This document shows positions 48,101 to 57,832 of a stretch of DNA of 64,000 nt, in pieces. Positions within the stretch are counted from its first letter, which is position 1. Every line of letters starts with the position of its first letter. Source of the stretch: Orbicella faveolata (Eukaryota > Cnidaria > Anthozoa > Scleractinia > Merulinidae); assembly GCF_002042975.1 (NCBI RefSeq), contig NW_018148848.1, forward strand, positions 552,026-616,025, given 5' to 3'. The translations under genes were made by a program, and so were the position numbers. Under the pieces are notes generated by a model. The model was not told the DNA's origin. It ran no database searches and saw only the letters and a program-made list of their open reading frames with translations.

Positions 48101-48354
48101 GTAAGCTTTTACACAACAACCAGGTAACAAAAGACAGCGAATAAATTTGACTCAAGTGCAACAGCTTCCGACTTCCCAATGAGAAGGATAGGTCTTTCGA
48201 TTTTAAAGCTTCGTTAGGCTACTTACATGTAAATAGGTGCAATTGTTGCGATATGCTTACATCTGATAGTTTCCTTCTCCCACAGAGAAATGATCAATAT
48301 TTCCTTGTCTTCCTTCACCGCCCACTCCACAGTCACAGAGATTGGCTCGGGTTT
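39156..48354 (-). CDS. Secreted LamG-EGF-WSC-PLAT protein with acidic linker (5' end not found)
   Basis: Thirteen exons with AG/GT borders and matching phases: 48261-48354, 44633-44892, 43827-44076, 43329-43406, 42804-42875, 42192-42209 (18 nt), 41913-42029, 41371-41484, 41226-41245 (20 nt), 40657-40930, 40210-40348, 40004-40106, 39156-39269 (stop TAG). They total 1653 nt, 550 residues. In order: a leader of unknown fold ending KETIR (1-31); a LamG/concanavalin-like domain ('DTQNSMTILANVYPTG', 'NEWNQVGATYDNTTG'; 32-201); an Asp/Glu/Ser-rich linker (202-257); one EGF ('CDPEPCENGAKC', 'CTSDFTGRNC'; 258-296); a Lys/Pro linker (297-341); a WSC domain ('VGCYKD', 'YSYFGLQDADKCFCGHRYG', 'CGG'; 342-432); and a PLAT/LH2 domain ('YTITTSTGDIDGADTDAKVY', 'ILHDNSG', 'WFLEKV'; 433-550). 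All are extracellular modules that bind glycans, lipids or protein, so a matrix role is likely. The acidic linker invites, but does not prove, a calcium or skeletal-matrix role. The signal-peptide exon is missing; it may lie further right, past the LINE. The two micro-exons rest on splice signals and phase only. Confidence 0.85.
39400..39449. repeat. (CTAA)n-(ATAA)n microsatellite
   Basis: CTAA repeated about six times passes into AAAT repeats. It lies in the last intron of the LamG-PLAT gene. Confidence 0.9.
39768..39897. repeat. Palindromic MITE-like element
   Basis: GGTAGTTGTATTCATC (ending about 39820) pairs with GATGAATACAACTACC (from 39844). The flanking halves CCTCTATTAGACGCCCCTGC and GCAGGCACGTCTCATAGAG pair imperfectly. 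Arms are about 53 bp around a 23-bp loop. It lies in the last intron of the LamG-PLAT gene. Confidence 0.8.
45000..48260. other. Long intron of the LamG-PLAT gene
   Basis: No coding exon was recognised between 44893 and 48260. Repeats include related tracts (AAAATCACGTGC.AGGGTTT) near 45652 and 46838. The tRNA-like relic is listed separately. Confidence 0.4.
45829..45900 (-). repeat. tRNA-like SINE head or tRNA pseudogene
   Basis: On the minus strand, GGTGGTGCAGTGGTAAGGTTC (box A side, about 45900-45880) leads to the perfect box B GGTTCGAATCC (45847-45837). The acceptor arms do not pair well and the anticodon arm is irregular, so a functional tRNA is unlikely. Confidence 0.6.
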
Positions 48355-48544
48355 CTAAGGAAGACAGTACTTCACTTCTCTTTAAGAACTTCCAGTTGTT
48401 AGCCTCGATTAATTATTAATACCAAGTCTACTACCACTATCTGGTGGTCACATGGTGGTCACATGTATCGGTATATACTCGTTTGTGTTTCTCGTACTTT
48501 ATTCATTCGTTATCCTCTTGGGTTTGTGGGCACAATACAACAAT
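48355..48544. other. Short spacer between gene exon and LINE
   Basis: It holds a small tandem duplication (GTGGTCACATG twice near 48445-48466). No exon was recognised. Confidence 0.4.
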
Positions 48545-51515
48545 ACAGTAACCTTTATTTCACCTGGAATTTAAAATAGCAAAATTGCTAATATCTTCGA
48601 GAAAATGAATAAATAAAATAAGATGGATATGGAATAATAAAATAAGTATATAAAATTACAATATGTACAATTACGTAATTAAGGCAGTAGCATCAAACCA
48701 TTTACACCTATCTACAGAAGGGATAGCAGTCAGTGTCAAATTCTAAATTACGAATAGTCGATTTGAAAGCTGCAACTGTTGGCAGTGATCTGGTGGTATT
48801 GGGGAGGGAGTTCCATAGTTTCCTTCCGTAGTAAGATAGAGAGTGCAGGCCATATCTAGTGGTATTAACACGAGGGATAACAACAATGTGTACCACTAGT
48901 ACGTAGTTTTATGCTGTGAGTTTTATAACTAAACATATTGGTAATATATTCCGGGGCCAGCTCATTAAGAGATTTATATACTAATGTCAGAATATAATGT
49001 ACGTGCCCATTAAATAATGATGGTTGTCCTACACGATTAAGTTATTGCATATAATTACTGTCGTTGTCATTGAAAACGAAACTTAGGCTGCGTTCATTAA
49101 CTTTCTCCAACTTCTTTAAATTACGATGACCATAATGGTGCCACACGACACAGCAATAATATAAATGTGGCAACAGATAGGTATTATATAATTTGGTCTT
49201 GGTGTCAGTGTTAATTAGTTTCTTATGCCTTTGCATGACCTGTATCTGATTGCTAACTCTGCGTACTATGTCTGCCACATGCTCCGTGAAATTGAGATCT
49301 TTATCATTTGTAACACCCAGCAATTTCATGCTGTGAACTAAACTAATGACACTACTACCAAGATCGTAGCTGGGTATATCCATGGTGTTACCCAACCACA
49401 CGGTGAGGAATTTATCATGGTTAACCGCTAAACCGTTGCTGTTAAACCACTCACAAGCAGTGAGAAGATTGCTTTGCATGTACCGATGAATCAAAGAGGA
49501 ATCATTACCAATGGAGACGATCTGGGCATCATCAGCATCAGGGTTGGTTTTGACTAATGAAAAATAGGTCGTTAATGTGGATGTTAAACATTAAGGGACC
49601 CAATACTGATCCTTGTGGTATTCCTGTAGTAAGAGAACAACAATTGGAGAATTGTTCACCAAGCCTAACTCTCTGAAAACGATCTGTTAGATATTTCTCC
49701 AACAGTAAACAGCTACTGCTATTAAGACCATAGGCAGACAACTTGGCCAACAGCAGATCATGTGGTATACTATCAAATACTTTAAATAGATCAATTCCAA
49801 TAATGGATGCTAGTTGTCATTTGTCCAGGCCATGTTTGAACTCCTCCAATATGCGAAGCAAAGAAGTCTCACAGCTATAGTGCTTGCGATAAGCAGATAG
49901 AAATGGGGACAACTTATCAGAAAAATATGAATAAAGCTGGTTGGCAAGGATACGCTCAAATACATTGTTAAAGGCTACGAGAAGAGTAATAGGCCTGTAA
50001 TTAGTTTTAGAGTATTCAACGCCGTTTTCTGAATACAGGTGTGATCGGCCCAAACTTCCAATACTGAGGTATAGTATTAGTGGATATAGAATAATGAAAT
50101 AGATTACTTAATGGCCAAGCTATGGAATCAATACTATCCTTGATAATTCTTATAGGAATACTGTCCCAGCCCATAGCTTTTGACAAGGACAGTGAAAGGA
50201 CGATGTTTTTGACAATAATCGGATTAATAGTAATCGGATTGATGTTGATACCATGAATACTTGGATGATAAGTGAAATTAAGACCATTTTGGGATTGTTT
50301 GGGTCTGGGCAAGTCATCAGCAATGTTAATGAAATATTCATTGAAGATGGCCCTACGTTTTTTTATCAGTAGTATACTTGTTCTCCAGTAATACAATGTC
50401 GTTAGCCTGTCCACGGTTTTAGTGAAATAACGCTCCAAATACCCTCCAAAAGTCCTTGGGTTTAGTAGAAATACTCTCAGCTTTGTGGTGATAGTAATTG
50501 ATTATGGCTTTTCTTTTCAGTGATGTGCAATGATTTCTTTGTCTCTTGTATTCCAATTGATGGTATTTGGATCAAGTTTGTATTTTTTCCATAATCTGTT
50601 TCTCTGGCGTATGGCACGTCGCCACTGGGGTGTCATGTAGAGTACATGTCCACCTCGAACATGGAACTGTTTTACTGGGGCATGGATATCAATGACATCA
50701 GTTAGGAGTTTGGTGAAAGCCCAAGCTTGGTTATCCACATCGTCAAAAATAGAAGCAACATGAAAAGGGGTTAGAGCTAAATCGGTGGCAAATTCATTCA
50801 TGTTGTAATTTTAAGAACTTCTGCACAGAATTTTCCTGGATCTCAGAGGCGGGGCAGATGTTCTGATTATTGCATATACTAAAGAGTGGTCGCTGAGGTT
50901 TGGCTCAAGTACCCCTGATGATAAAAGTCTCCTTTTATTGTTAGTTAGAATGACGTCGATGTTTGCGAAGATTGACTCACACGAGTAGGCTTGTCAATCA
51001 AACAGTCCATGTTGTAAATATCACAGATGTCGATGAGGTTTCTGCCATCGCCGCTATACGCATCAGGATTCAATAAATTGCAGTTCAAGCTGCCGAGCAA
51101 CGGAATATCCTCACATTGGCAAGATGCAGAATCGAGCATTTTAAGCAAATTCATCCTTCCAGATGATTGTGCTGACACTTGGTGGTCTTTATGCTCCAAT
51201 TACTATTAGCCACCTACTGCCAATTCTGAATTTGATCATTATAGCTTCAAGTGCACTGAGCTTGGGCATATTCATAATATGATGAAAGATTATGTGAGAC
51301 CTCCAATAAATCATAACGCCTCCGCCATTAATTGATCTGTCCAGTCTTAAAAATCTGTAGCCATCAACTGCAAATTGAGAGTTAGGTAAGGTTTTATCAA
51401 GTTTGGTCTCTATCAGTACCAGAACATCAAAATAACCAAATAGCAGCCAAGATTTGATTTCATGTAATTTGAATCCAGCAATACTGTTTTGGGTCTCTGT
51501 TTTGGCAACAAGTTG
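48545..51515 (-). pseudogene. EN+RT LINE (CR1/Jockey-like group), 5'-truncated and decayed
   Basis: Reading leftward from 51515: endonuclease motifs 'VLIETKLD', 'NGGGVMIYWRS', 'GSLNCNLLNPDAYSG' (the usual GDLN is changed) and 'LIDKPTRV'; a middle with 'WRRAIRQRNRLWKKYK'; then RT with 'KAMGWDSIPIRIIKDS', 'YRPITLLVAFNNVFERI', 'SAYRKHYSCETSLL', 'GIPQGSVLGPL' and a degraded DD motif; a C-terminal part with 'EWFNSNGLAVNHDK' and 'HLYYCCVVWHHYG'; and finally 'GRKLWNSLPN'. Many frame breaks and stops separate these. The start of the endonuclease is absent. The 3' end is near 48545. It lies beside the last recognised exon of the LamG-PLAT gene and may sit in one of its introns. Confidence 0.88.
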
Positions 51516-51584
51516 TGGGTAGGCTGGTTAAGTCTGCATTCGAAGCTGGGGGCGGGAGGGCCTTATCTCCGGGTTCCGTAACGT

Positions 51585-51800
51585 TAGGTGACTAGAAGCA
51601 TTTCTACTCCCTCAAGAATGGTATTGGTAATCCATCACAGGGTTATCCCCAGCATTCAATTTTCGGTGTTTACGTATGCACCTGGATGGGGAGAGGTACT
51701 TTGAAAGTGTTGTCCACAAACATGACCCAATGACCCAGCCACGGCTCGCACCCTGTATGGCTGATCTGGAGTTCAATATGCTAACCATTAGCCAACCTCG
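51585..51800 (-). mobile_element. SINE of the same family as 16664, minus strand
   Basis: Read on the minus strand it starts GGCTAATGGTTAGCATATTG, has CTCTCCCCATCCAGGTG and GGGGATAACCCTGTGATGGA, and ends GGAGTAGAAATGCTTCTAGT. These correspond in order to parts of the element at 16664-16960. It is more diverged, and box B is weak. Confidence 0.65.
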
Positions 51801-53974
51801 CCCGAGGGTAATAAATATTGTGATATTGTCTGAACTGGTCCGTGATGAAAAGAAGAACTCTGATTGGTTCTCTGTGCACTACTGACCGACTGGAGAAATT
51901 GAGCAATAATTCTCCAATACGGACCTCACGCTAGCTTAATAACATATGTACGGTCACTACAGCCTAAAGGAAACATAACCCCGTCAAAATACATGTTTGT
52001 AATAGTTACGAGCATGGTTAATCCTCGAGCGAAGAGTCTCCTCGCAGGGTGCAAGGTTATGAGGACAAGTGCTATAATTGTGCCCCTTAGATTAAGAAGT
52101 AATTAAATAAAGGAAAACAAAATTAATTCTGTCAAAGGGGCTTTTACATTTCCCTGATGCAATTCCAATTATTCCTTTTTAGAGTGGTGTGGAATTCCTT
52201 GCTAGTCCAGCTGGATCTGTGGCTGATGATGTTTGCATCGATGCAGCTAATGAGCACAACATGACGATGGTTCTCACAAATTTTCGTCTTTTTCATCACT
52301 GATTATATAACTGTAGAAAACACAGTTATATTAACCGGGCTTGAGCTGATGATGTGTGTGAACTGTGTTGCTACGATGACACTTAGAGCTGTCTCTTAGT
52401 TCAAAATGATATGAAATCAAAAGCACATTTATTAGGCACATTTATTGATTACATATTTATTAGGTTAGTTAAACACTTCTCGACCTCATTTCTACTGTGT
52501 TTGGTATTTCTAGTCAAACAAGAGTTTAGATTGTCACACTAAACACAAACAGGTGTTTCATGCGAAGGAAACAATTTAAAAGAATTGGAATGAGTGGTAA
52601 ATGTAAGATGATACTAAACAGTAGCTTCAGTCAGGGTAAAATTGCTTGGTACAGTTTTGGCATGAAATATACTACGTAATTGAGTTATTTTAACTCTTCT
52701 TGTGTTCACTGTTGATTTGCATATGAGTTGTTACAATAAAGATCTAATGTAACAAAATAAGAGTCCACTTATGAAAACCCGAGTCTGTGACATTCCTAGG
52801 TCAATTCAACAACAGAACTAAGTCTGTAGTTGTGAGAGTACATCATCGTCCTCTACTACTGCTCAGTGCAATACTTATCAGCGAGGATAAGTATTACACT
52901 TTTTACCCTAAATTAGGATCATTTTGTGTGCTGATGACAGCATTTTTATTCTCTTGGTAAGACTTAGGTATTTAAGGTAGTTCTTTACATAAGTCTTATT
53001 GGCTTCCCTGGGCTTCCTTGCCTGTAATATACATTGGCGTGTTGTTGTTATACTTATAACAAGAAGAGATTATGCTATGTGTGTCCACAAGTAGTTTCTA
53101 ATACTTCACACATGATAAACAGGAAGCTCAAAAGATCTTAGAACTGGGCCTAGGAGTTTAACCTCAAATGACCGCTTTTTGCACATGAAAGACTCAGCAC
53201 GGCAGAGTGAAACCCTTTACAAAATAGCCATGCGAGTCAGGTAAAATTCCCAGACACTCGCGCAGTAGTGTAAATAGGGATAAACTAAACTATAATAGAG
53301 AGTACATATAAGGGAGTCTTATTATGGCAAAAACTTGATTTGTAGATAATGCCGGGTGTTCTGGAGTAACAAGAAACCGATTAACGGGACAAAATTTCAA
53401 AAAGTTGAAAGTTAAAAAAGCGTAAAAGTGATTGAAACATTTAAAAAGTAAAGGAAGTATGTTTGACAAGGTACGGAAAGGCATGTCGCTGTTTTTGATT
53501 CGTGTACGGCCGCCTATATAATTCCCGTTCCATGTCATGTATTCACATGATACTCCGTCGAGGGAAGGGCTCGGATAGTATATATTTTTTTTCTTTCTTA
53601 TGCCAAAGTTTCTAAAAACTATATGCAAAGCGGCTAAGGTCTAAACCTCTAAAATTTTGAAGAGGCCCATGCCCAAAACTACCGCGGCGGATCACCATGG
53701 AAAGCTTTCAAAACCTGAAATTTGATTCTAGTACTACTTTACCTAACCGGTAGTGAATGCTGCCTGTTAGTTAGCATGTATTGAGAAAAGATCAACCCAT
53801 ATGTCGCAGAGCATAAAATATTTTTGTGGCTACCGGCCTTGAAGAGGCGTAGCCACTAATGTCATCATATTTGAAAGTAATGTCCGTAACCCTAACCTTC
53901 AGATTGTTTTCGTAGCCGGTCTCTGTAACCTTATTCTTCGGATAGTTTTCGCAGCCAATCAGACTGCCTTCATA
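51801..53974. other. Intergenic, repeat relics, no supported gene
   Basis: 51880-51960 resembles the inner inverted repeat of the MITE at 15234. 52305-52338 is a small palindrome (ATATAACTGT / ACAGTTATAT). 53895-53965 holds two related units of about 35 bp (GTAACC.T..TCTTC.GAT.GTTTTCG). A minus-strand frame near 52190-52290 has no domain I can name. Confidence 0.4.
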
Positions 53975-54473
53975 CACTCAGAAAACAGGAGGGAGTAGAG
54001 ATAAGAGAAGAAAAGGAAATCTTGAAAGTCATCCACGAATTTTATGAGGACCTGCACTCCTGAAATATCCACGTCACAAGAACAATTTAACCTCTTTATC
54101 AGAAATCTAATCTTTCCAAAACTCTTGAATGAAGACAGAAAAGAAATGGAAGGCCCTCTGACACTCGATGAATGCAAAAGAGTACTAGGATTATCTCAGG
54201 AAAGCAAATCGCCAGGTGAGGATGGCTTCACCGTAGAATTTTACAAATACTTTTTCGATTCCGTAGGGGGTTATCTATTGGAAAGCCTAAACGCGGCTCA
54301 TGAAGTTGGGAAATTGTCTATCTCACAACGCCGTGGAGTAATTACTCTTATTCCCAAGGTTGATTTGGATCTGTTAGACCTTCAGAATGGGAGACCAATA
54401 ACAATGTTAAATACTGATTATAAAATTACATCTAAAGCCTTAGCTAGACGGATTGAGACGTCGTGTCAGGGAC
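53975..54473 (+). pseudogene. L1/Tx1-like LINE reverse-transcriptase fragment
   Basis: An open frame at 54044-54473 carries 'GPLTLDECKRVLG', 'KSPGEDGFTVEFYKYFF', 'GVITLIPKVD' and 'RPITMLNTDYKITSKALA', the early RT motifs of L1/Tx1-type LINEs. Just upstream, in another frame, is 'EEKEILKVIHEFYEDLH'. The catalytic part of the RT is missing because the element to its right interrupts it. Confidence 0.85.
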
Positions 54474-54567
54474 AAACGAGCTGAATTTAGTCCAGAGAAC
54501 GTGAAACCTCATTCGTTATTTTGCTGTTTCAACTGCAAGAGACTTAGATCACAATCTCGCTGAAAAT

Positions 54568-54921
54568 TTGCTGTCGAACAGGTCGAGATCTTGTAGTCCA
54601 GCATTCCAAACGCCTTCGGAGAATAGCGCAGGATCTTCCAGCTCGGGTGGAACTAAAAGATCCTCTTCAGCTCCTCGTCACTCTTGGAGGTTTAAGAAAA
54701 GTAAGCCACCAAAGATACAGAGCATTCCAAATACTGTTTGGCTTTTGGATAAGCCAAGCGAGGAGGCTGAGATTGGCACCGATGGAGAATTTGAAGATTA
54801 TCCTGTTACTGATGACATGGTCCTGCTGAAAGGAGAATTTGACCTGGTCAGTAATCATAAAGAAGAAAACACGAGAAGAGGACTGGAAGGAATCTTCAGC
54901 CGGAAATTTCCTGGCAAGTAG
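54568..54921 (+). CDS. Unknown protein of the Polinton-like element (Ser-rich N-terminus)
   Basis: It has a Ser/Arg-rich first third, then an acidic stretch (EEAEIGTDGEFEDYP) and a basic end. I recognise no domain. The start is uncertain. The identical frame is at 58010-58363. Confidence 0.45.
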   Translation: MLSNRSRSCSPAFQTPSENSAGSSSSGGTKRSSSAPRHSWRFKKSKPPKIQSIPNTVWLLDKPSEEAEIGTDGEFEDYPVTDDMVLLKGEFDLVSNHKEENTRRGLEGIFSRKFPGK

Positions 54922-54940
54922 TGAAGGACGCTTATACAGG

Positions 54941-55030
54941 GCCTAACCAATCAGATTGCAGGAAGAAATTCACGTGACAGGCTCTCGACCAATCAGATTG
55001 CAGGATTGTCTAATTAGCATATTTAAGATG
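54941..55030 (+). promoter_or_regulatory. Paired CCAAT boxes and TATA-like site
   Basis: CCAATCAGATTGCAGGA occurs twice (54947 and 54989), followed by CATATTTAAG (about 55019-55028). This is about 100 bp before the frame at 55127. The same module type recurs elsewhere in the element. Confidence 0.5.
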
Positions 55031-55126
55031 GCACATTTGACCAAAAGTGATGACGTCACTTCCAGTAGGGCCAAATAAGGCAAAATCCAATGAGGAGTGA
55101 TAAGGGTAGTGATAAAGGCAGTGAGG

Positions 55127-55543
55127 ATGGAGTTTTCGGATCATTTGAGAACAAAGATGGCTTCAGAGAAGAAGGAAGAGCTGGTGATTCCCACGAAAAA
55201 GTTGCCGGACGAGATTCCCACGAAAAGTTTTGCGGCGACAGTGTTGAGTATTGTCGAGGATAATGTTCTTGGATCGATTATGACCCACGTGATTCTTGAC
55301 AGTGTGGATCACATCCTGAAAAAAGAAATGACGAAGCTGGCGGATGACATGATGAAGTTCAAGAAAGTCCTTGGGAATAAAATGCATGAAGCCAAGTCTC
55401 TGGCAGATGGTGAGCCTGTGTGGTTGACAAGGATGAAGGAGAGTTTTGAGGCTGGATGGGAAGAGTGGAGGAGCGGCTTGGATAACAGAGAAGAGTTGGC
55501 TTACCGCGCATTTATAAAAGTCATGACGTCACGACCTGAGTGA
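55127..55543 (+). CDS. Unknown helical protein of the Polinton-like element
   Basis: About 138 residues from the ATG at 55127, Lys/Glu-rich and predicted helical by eye, with 'LSIVEDNVLGSIM' and 'WEEWRSGLDNREELAYRAF'. No family is recognised. The identical frame is at 58569-58985. Confidence 0.55.
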   Translation: MEFSDHLRTKMASEKKEELVIPTKKLPDEIPTKSFAATVLSIVEDNVLGSIMTHVILDSVDHILKKEMTKLADDMMKFKKVLGNKMHEAKSLADGEPVWLTRMKESFEAGWEEWRSGLDNREELAYRAFIKVMTSRPE

Positions 55544-55574
55544 AAAAACAATTTTAATGACGAAAAAACTGTAG

Positions 55575-55847
55575 TTAATAAAGTTCTTTTAACGAGAGAA
55601 TGTACATGGTTTGTTGCGTGATTTTTTGCATCATCTTGGGAGCTTGAACATCATTGGTTCCCAAGTGGACGAGGGATAACATCATTTTGCGTGGGGTGAG
55701 AAATTTCCCGTGAAGGCCTGATGAGGATTCGAAAACGCGTCCGAAGGGCCAGATATCGGAGAGGTCTCGTCTCAAGTACCATGGATAGAGGAATTGTCTG
55801 TCGAGGAAGATGAGCATGACATCTTCGTCCGGCTGGGGTTCTTCCAA
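55575..55847 (-). CDS. Unknown minus-strand frame of the Polinton-like element
   Basis: It encodes 'LDRQFLYPWYLRRDLSDIWP' and a Met/Gln-rich end, and converges with the frame at 55127. It may be part of a spliced transcript. The start is uncertain. The identical frame is at 59017-59289. Confidence 0.4.
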   Translation of the reverse strand: MEEPQPDEDVMLIFLDRQFLYPWYLRRDLSDIWPFGRVFESSSGLHGKFLTPRKMMLSLVHLGTNDVQAPKMMQKITQQTMYILSLKELY

Positions 55848-56215
55848 ATAGATTTTGAAGGCCAGGGGTCTTTGCGAAGCGCACTGACCTCTTTACAACT
55901 TGCTTTTGCGGCTGTCATCACCGGGTTCTGGGACTATAACAAAGGGTTCGCCAAAATTCACGGTTTTGCAATGGGGCAAAATTTTCAATAAGGTGGCAGT
56001 CCCCAGGTGCTGTGGATTCTGCACCCCCAGTGATAGAATTTATCGCAGCACTGGGTCTTACAGTTGGCTTGTCGCCTTGGATTCGGTGTGTAGTCTATAC
56101 ACTGGTGGGAACTCATGAGTCTGAAAAATGACACAGCAAAAAATGTTATTTTTTCGGGAGAAGTGCCTTTTACAGAATGGGACATGTGCATGGTCCTGTT
56201 GACCTGCACCCTTTT

Positions 56216-56467
56216 TCACAAGAATGATTTGACATGACAGGTTACCCACACGCTTCCTAGTCCCCAGGCTTCTTTGAGTGGTCCCTTGATGGGATGGACA
56301 AACTTCTCATGGGTCCCATTTTCACGCAATTCTAGCAGGGGTGTGCGACAGCATGGACGCGATTGCTTGCATACATAACAGTTGTCGTTGTTTTCCATTT
56401 CTAAAGAACGAAAAAATACTTTTTGTCTAGGTCTGGAAAAAACATCAAAAGTAACTATACTATTCAC
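56216..56467 (-). CDS. Small Cys-rich frame of the Polinton-like element
   Basis: It contains 'CYVCKQSRPCCR', suggestive of metal binding. It lies 75 bp downstream of a minus-strand TATAAAAG (56548-56541). Another Cys-rich stretch ('CKTQCCDKFYHWGC') lies on the same strand at about 55988-56110 in a different frame. The identical frame is at 59658-59909. Confidence 0.4.
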   Translation of the reverse strand: MNSIVTFDVFSRPRQKVFFRSLEMENNDNCYVCKQSRPCCRTPLLELRENGTHEKFVHPIKGPLKEAWGLGSVWVTCHVKSFL

Positions 56468-56540
56468 TTGACAATCTTGATTCAGCAGCAGTCTTCAGCA
56501 ATGGCGAAAAACGGTGAATGTGAACGGAATCGGTGCGCTT

Positions 56541-56661
56541 CTTTTATACGCGACTCCGAAACTGGATCCTAGGTTTCTCTCGACCGGGTGGGTAAGAGGG
56601 GGATGCCCCCTATCCCATGGGTCCACTTTGTTCACGTGACATCCGCCTGGTCTGTGATTGG
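56541..56661. promoter_or_regulatory. Divergent promoter region of the Polinton-like element
   Basis: TATAAAAG on the minus strand (56548-56541) faces the frames to the left. ATTGG (56657-56661, an inverted CCAAT box) and GCATAAAG (about 56675) face the plus-strand frame at 56724. The same arrangement is at 59983-60103. Confidence 0.5.
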
Positions 56662-56723
56662 TGGATGGGATCCGCATAAAGCGAATCGGCGTCGTTCACT
56701 CGCCACTGAGTTTTTACACTTGT

Positions 56724-57074
56724 ATGAGCGCTATCATGGCTTTACGTGAGAGACATTTGCAGAACTTTGTGCCTAGAAAGCCGGAGTCTACCTCCGAGGA
56801 GGCGATTGACTCAATGGAAGATGACTGGGTGACTTATTACGAGGAGAATGACTTTTCTATATGTGATTTGTTGACCGGGACACGGTGGTTCATTCGTTTT
56901 AAGGAATCCAGCCAACTCGAGGTAATGATCCATGAAGTCGTGTTCTTCATGGACGAACAAAGAGAGAACTGGACACGAAGCAGGCACCGCTACAGACGCA
57001 TAGAGAGAGTGCGAGAACTTTGTTTAATGCAATCCTGTCTGTTCGCAAGAACATTGTATGGAACTTGGGAGTGA
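56724..57074 (+). CDS. Unknown 116-residue protein of the Polinton-like element
   Basis: The ATG at 56724 was chosen, inside a longer open frame. Acidic middle ('EEAIDSMEDDWVTYYEEND') and a basic helical end. No domain is recognised. Its end overlaps the convergent minus-strand frame at 57024. The identical frame is at 60166-60516. Confidence 0.5.
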   Translation: MSAIMALRERHLQNFVPRKPESTSEEAIDSMEDDWVTYYEENDFSICDLLTGTRWFIRFKESSQLEVMIHEVVFFMDEQRENWTRSRHRYRRIERVRELCLMQSCLFARTLYGTWE

Positions 57075-57620
57075 AACCTCCCATAGATCGTATGACATTT
57101 TACCGTTTAATGGTATGTTACGCGTTCGAAACATTTCTGAGCCATTGGAGTCGGAGACAGAAGGACAGCGAAACGTTATGTCAAGGCCTCGGGGTGCTTC
57201 GTCGATGCATTGAAAAAACTTGCAGGTGCACTTGGGACACTTGAGATAGAGTCGGTCTGGGTTATTGGCTGAGTGGGAGGTGACCAATACCAGGGACTTG
57301 TTGCATTGACATCGGAAACGGGCTGGGTCGATTTTCTTGAAGCATGGGTGGGTCTGTTCGGCGACGCGTTGCAAGTAGGTGCTCACTTCACGAGCTCCAC
57401 AGGTCACGTAACACTTGGTGAAGAATCTGAAAGAGGGACATCGGTAATACTCCCAGGTACTACCGTTGGGGGTTTGAACACTCCCGAATTTCATGGGTAC
57501 CCAACAACATAGGCAGGTGTGATCTTGTTTTTTCAGTCGGTCCAAAAACTGATCTGGGTCAAACTCCTCCAACACTTGCACTTCGGTGAATTCCCCTTTG
57601 TCGTTCACCTCTGGTAGCAC
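57024..57620 (-). CDS. Zinc-ribbon/GRF-like protein of the Polinton-like element
   Basis: Up to 198 residues with two Cys clusters: 'CLCCWVPMKFG' to 'YYRCPS...KCYVTCG', and 'FRCQCNKSLVLVTS' to 'LYLKCPKCTCKFFQC'. The second fits the GRF zinc-finger pattern (CxC near the start, then a C-rich end after an aromatic strand), known from nucleic-acid-binding enzymes. Nucleic-acid binding is inference. The start is uncertain. The identical frame is at 60466-61062. Confidence 0.6.
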   Translation of the reverse strand: MLPEVNDKGEFTEVQVLEEFDPDQFLDRLKKQDHTCLCCWVPMKFGSVQTPNGSTWEYYRCPSFRFFTKCYVTCGAREVSTYLQRVAEQTHPCFKKIDPARFRCQCNKSLVLVTSHSANNPDRLYLKCPKCTCKFFQCIDEAPRGLDITFRCPSVSDSNGSEMFRTRNIPLNGKMSYDLWEVSLPSSIQCSCEQTGLH

Positions 57621-57649
57621 TTCTCTGACGTTGTCTTTCTTGAACTTGT

Positions 57650-57674
57650 GGAGTCATGTCAATGACATGACTCC
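57650..57674. repeat. 25-bp perfect palindrome with one-base centre
   Basis: GGAGTCATGTCA and its reverse complement flank a single A. It lies just upstream of the GRF-like minus-strand frame and recurs at 61092-61116 in the second copy. It could be a protein-binding site or a transcript hairpin. Confidence 0.7.
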
Positions 57675-57831
57675 GCTTTGAATGGAGGGTGGATGTGAGT
57701 CTATGAGAAGTGAAAAAAAGTTAGTATCGCAATCGAGTGTTTTCTCGTAGCAGTCGTTCCAGGATGTGCGTGGTTTTTCGCACATTTTTGGGAGTCGGTC
57801 TTTGTCTTCGCCAGTGATGTTTACGTTTCAT

Positions 57832-57832
57832 N
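57832..57832. other. Single n separating identical 3.44-kb copies
   Basis: Same layout as at 32754: copy 1, n, copy 2. Probably an unmerged contig overlap. Confidence 0.8.

Larger units (their letters stand above)
54391..57831. repeat. 3441-bp direct repeat, copy 1 (probable assembly duplicate)
   Basis: It matches 57833-61273 at an offset of 3442, with no difference seen. It starts within the LINE RT fragment (GAGACCAATAACAATG) and ends in TTTACGTTTCAT, directly before the n at 57832. Confidence 0.9.

Noticed and set aside
52150-52330. Minus-strand stretch resembling a transposase or nuclease piece.
   Set aside because: Too short, and no catalytic motif could be identified.
53290-53628. Minus-strand frame of 112 codons upstream of the LINE fragment.
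   Set aside because: No recognisable motif and composition like the surrounding non-coding DNA.
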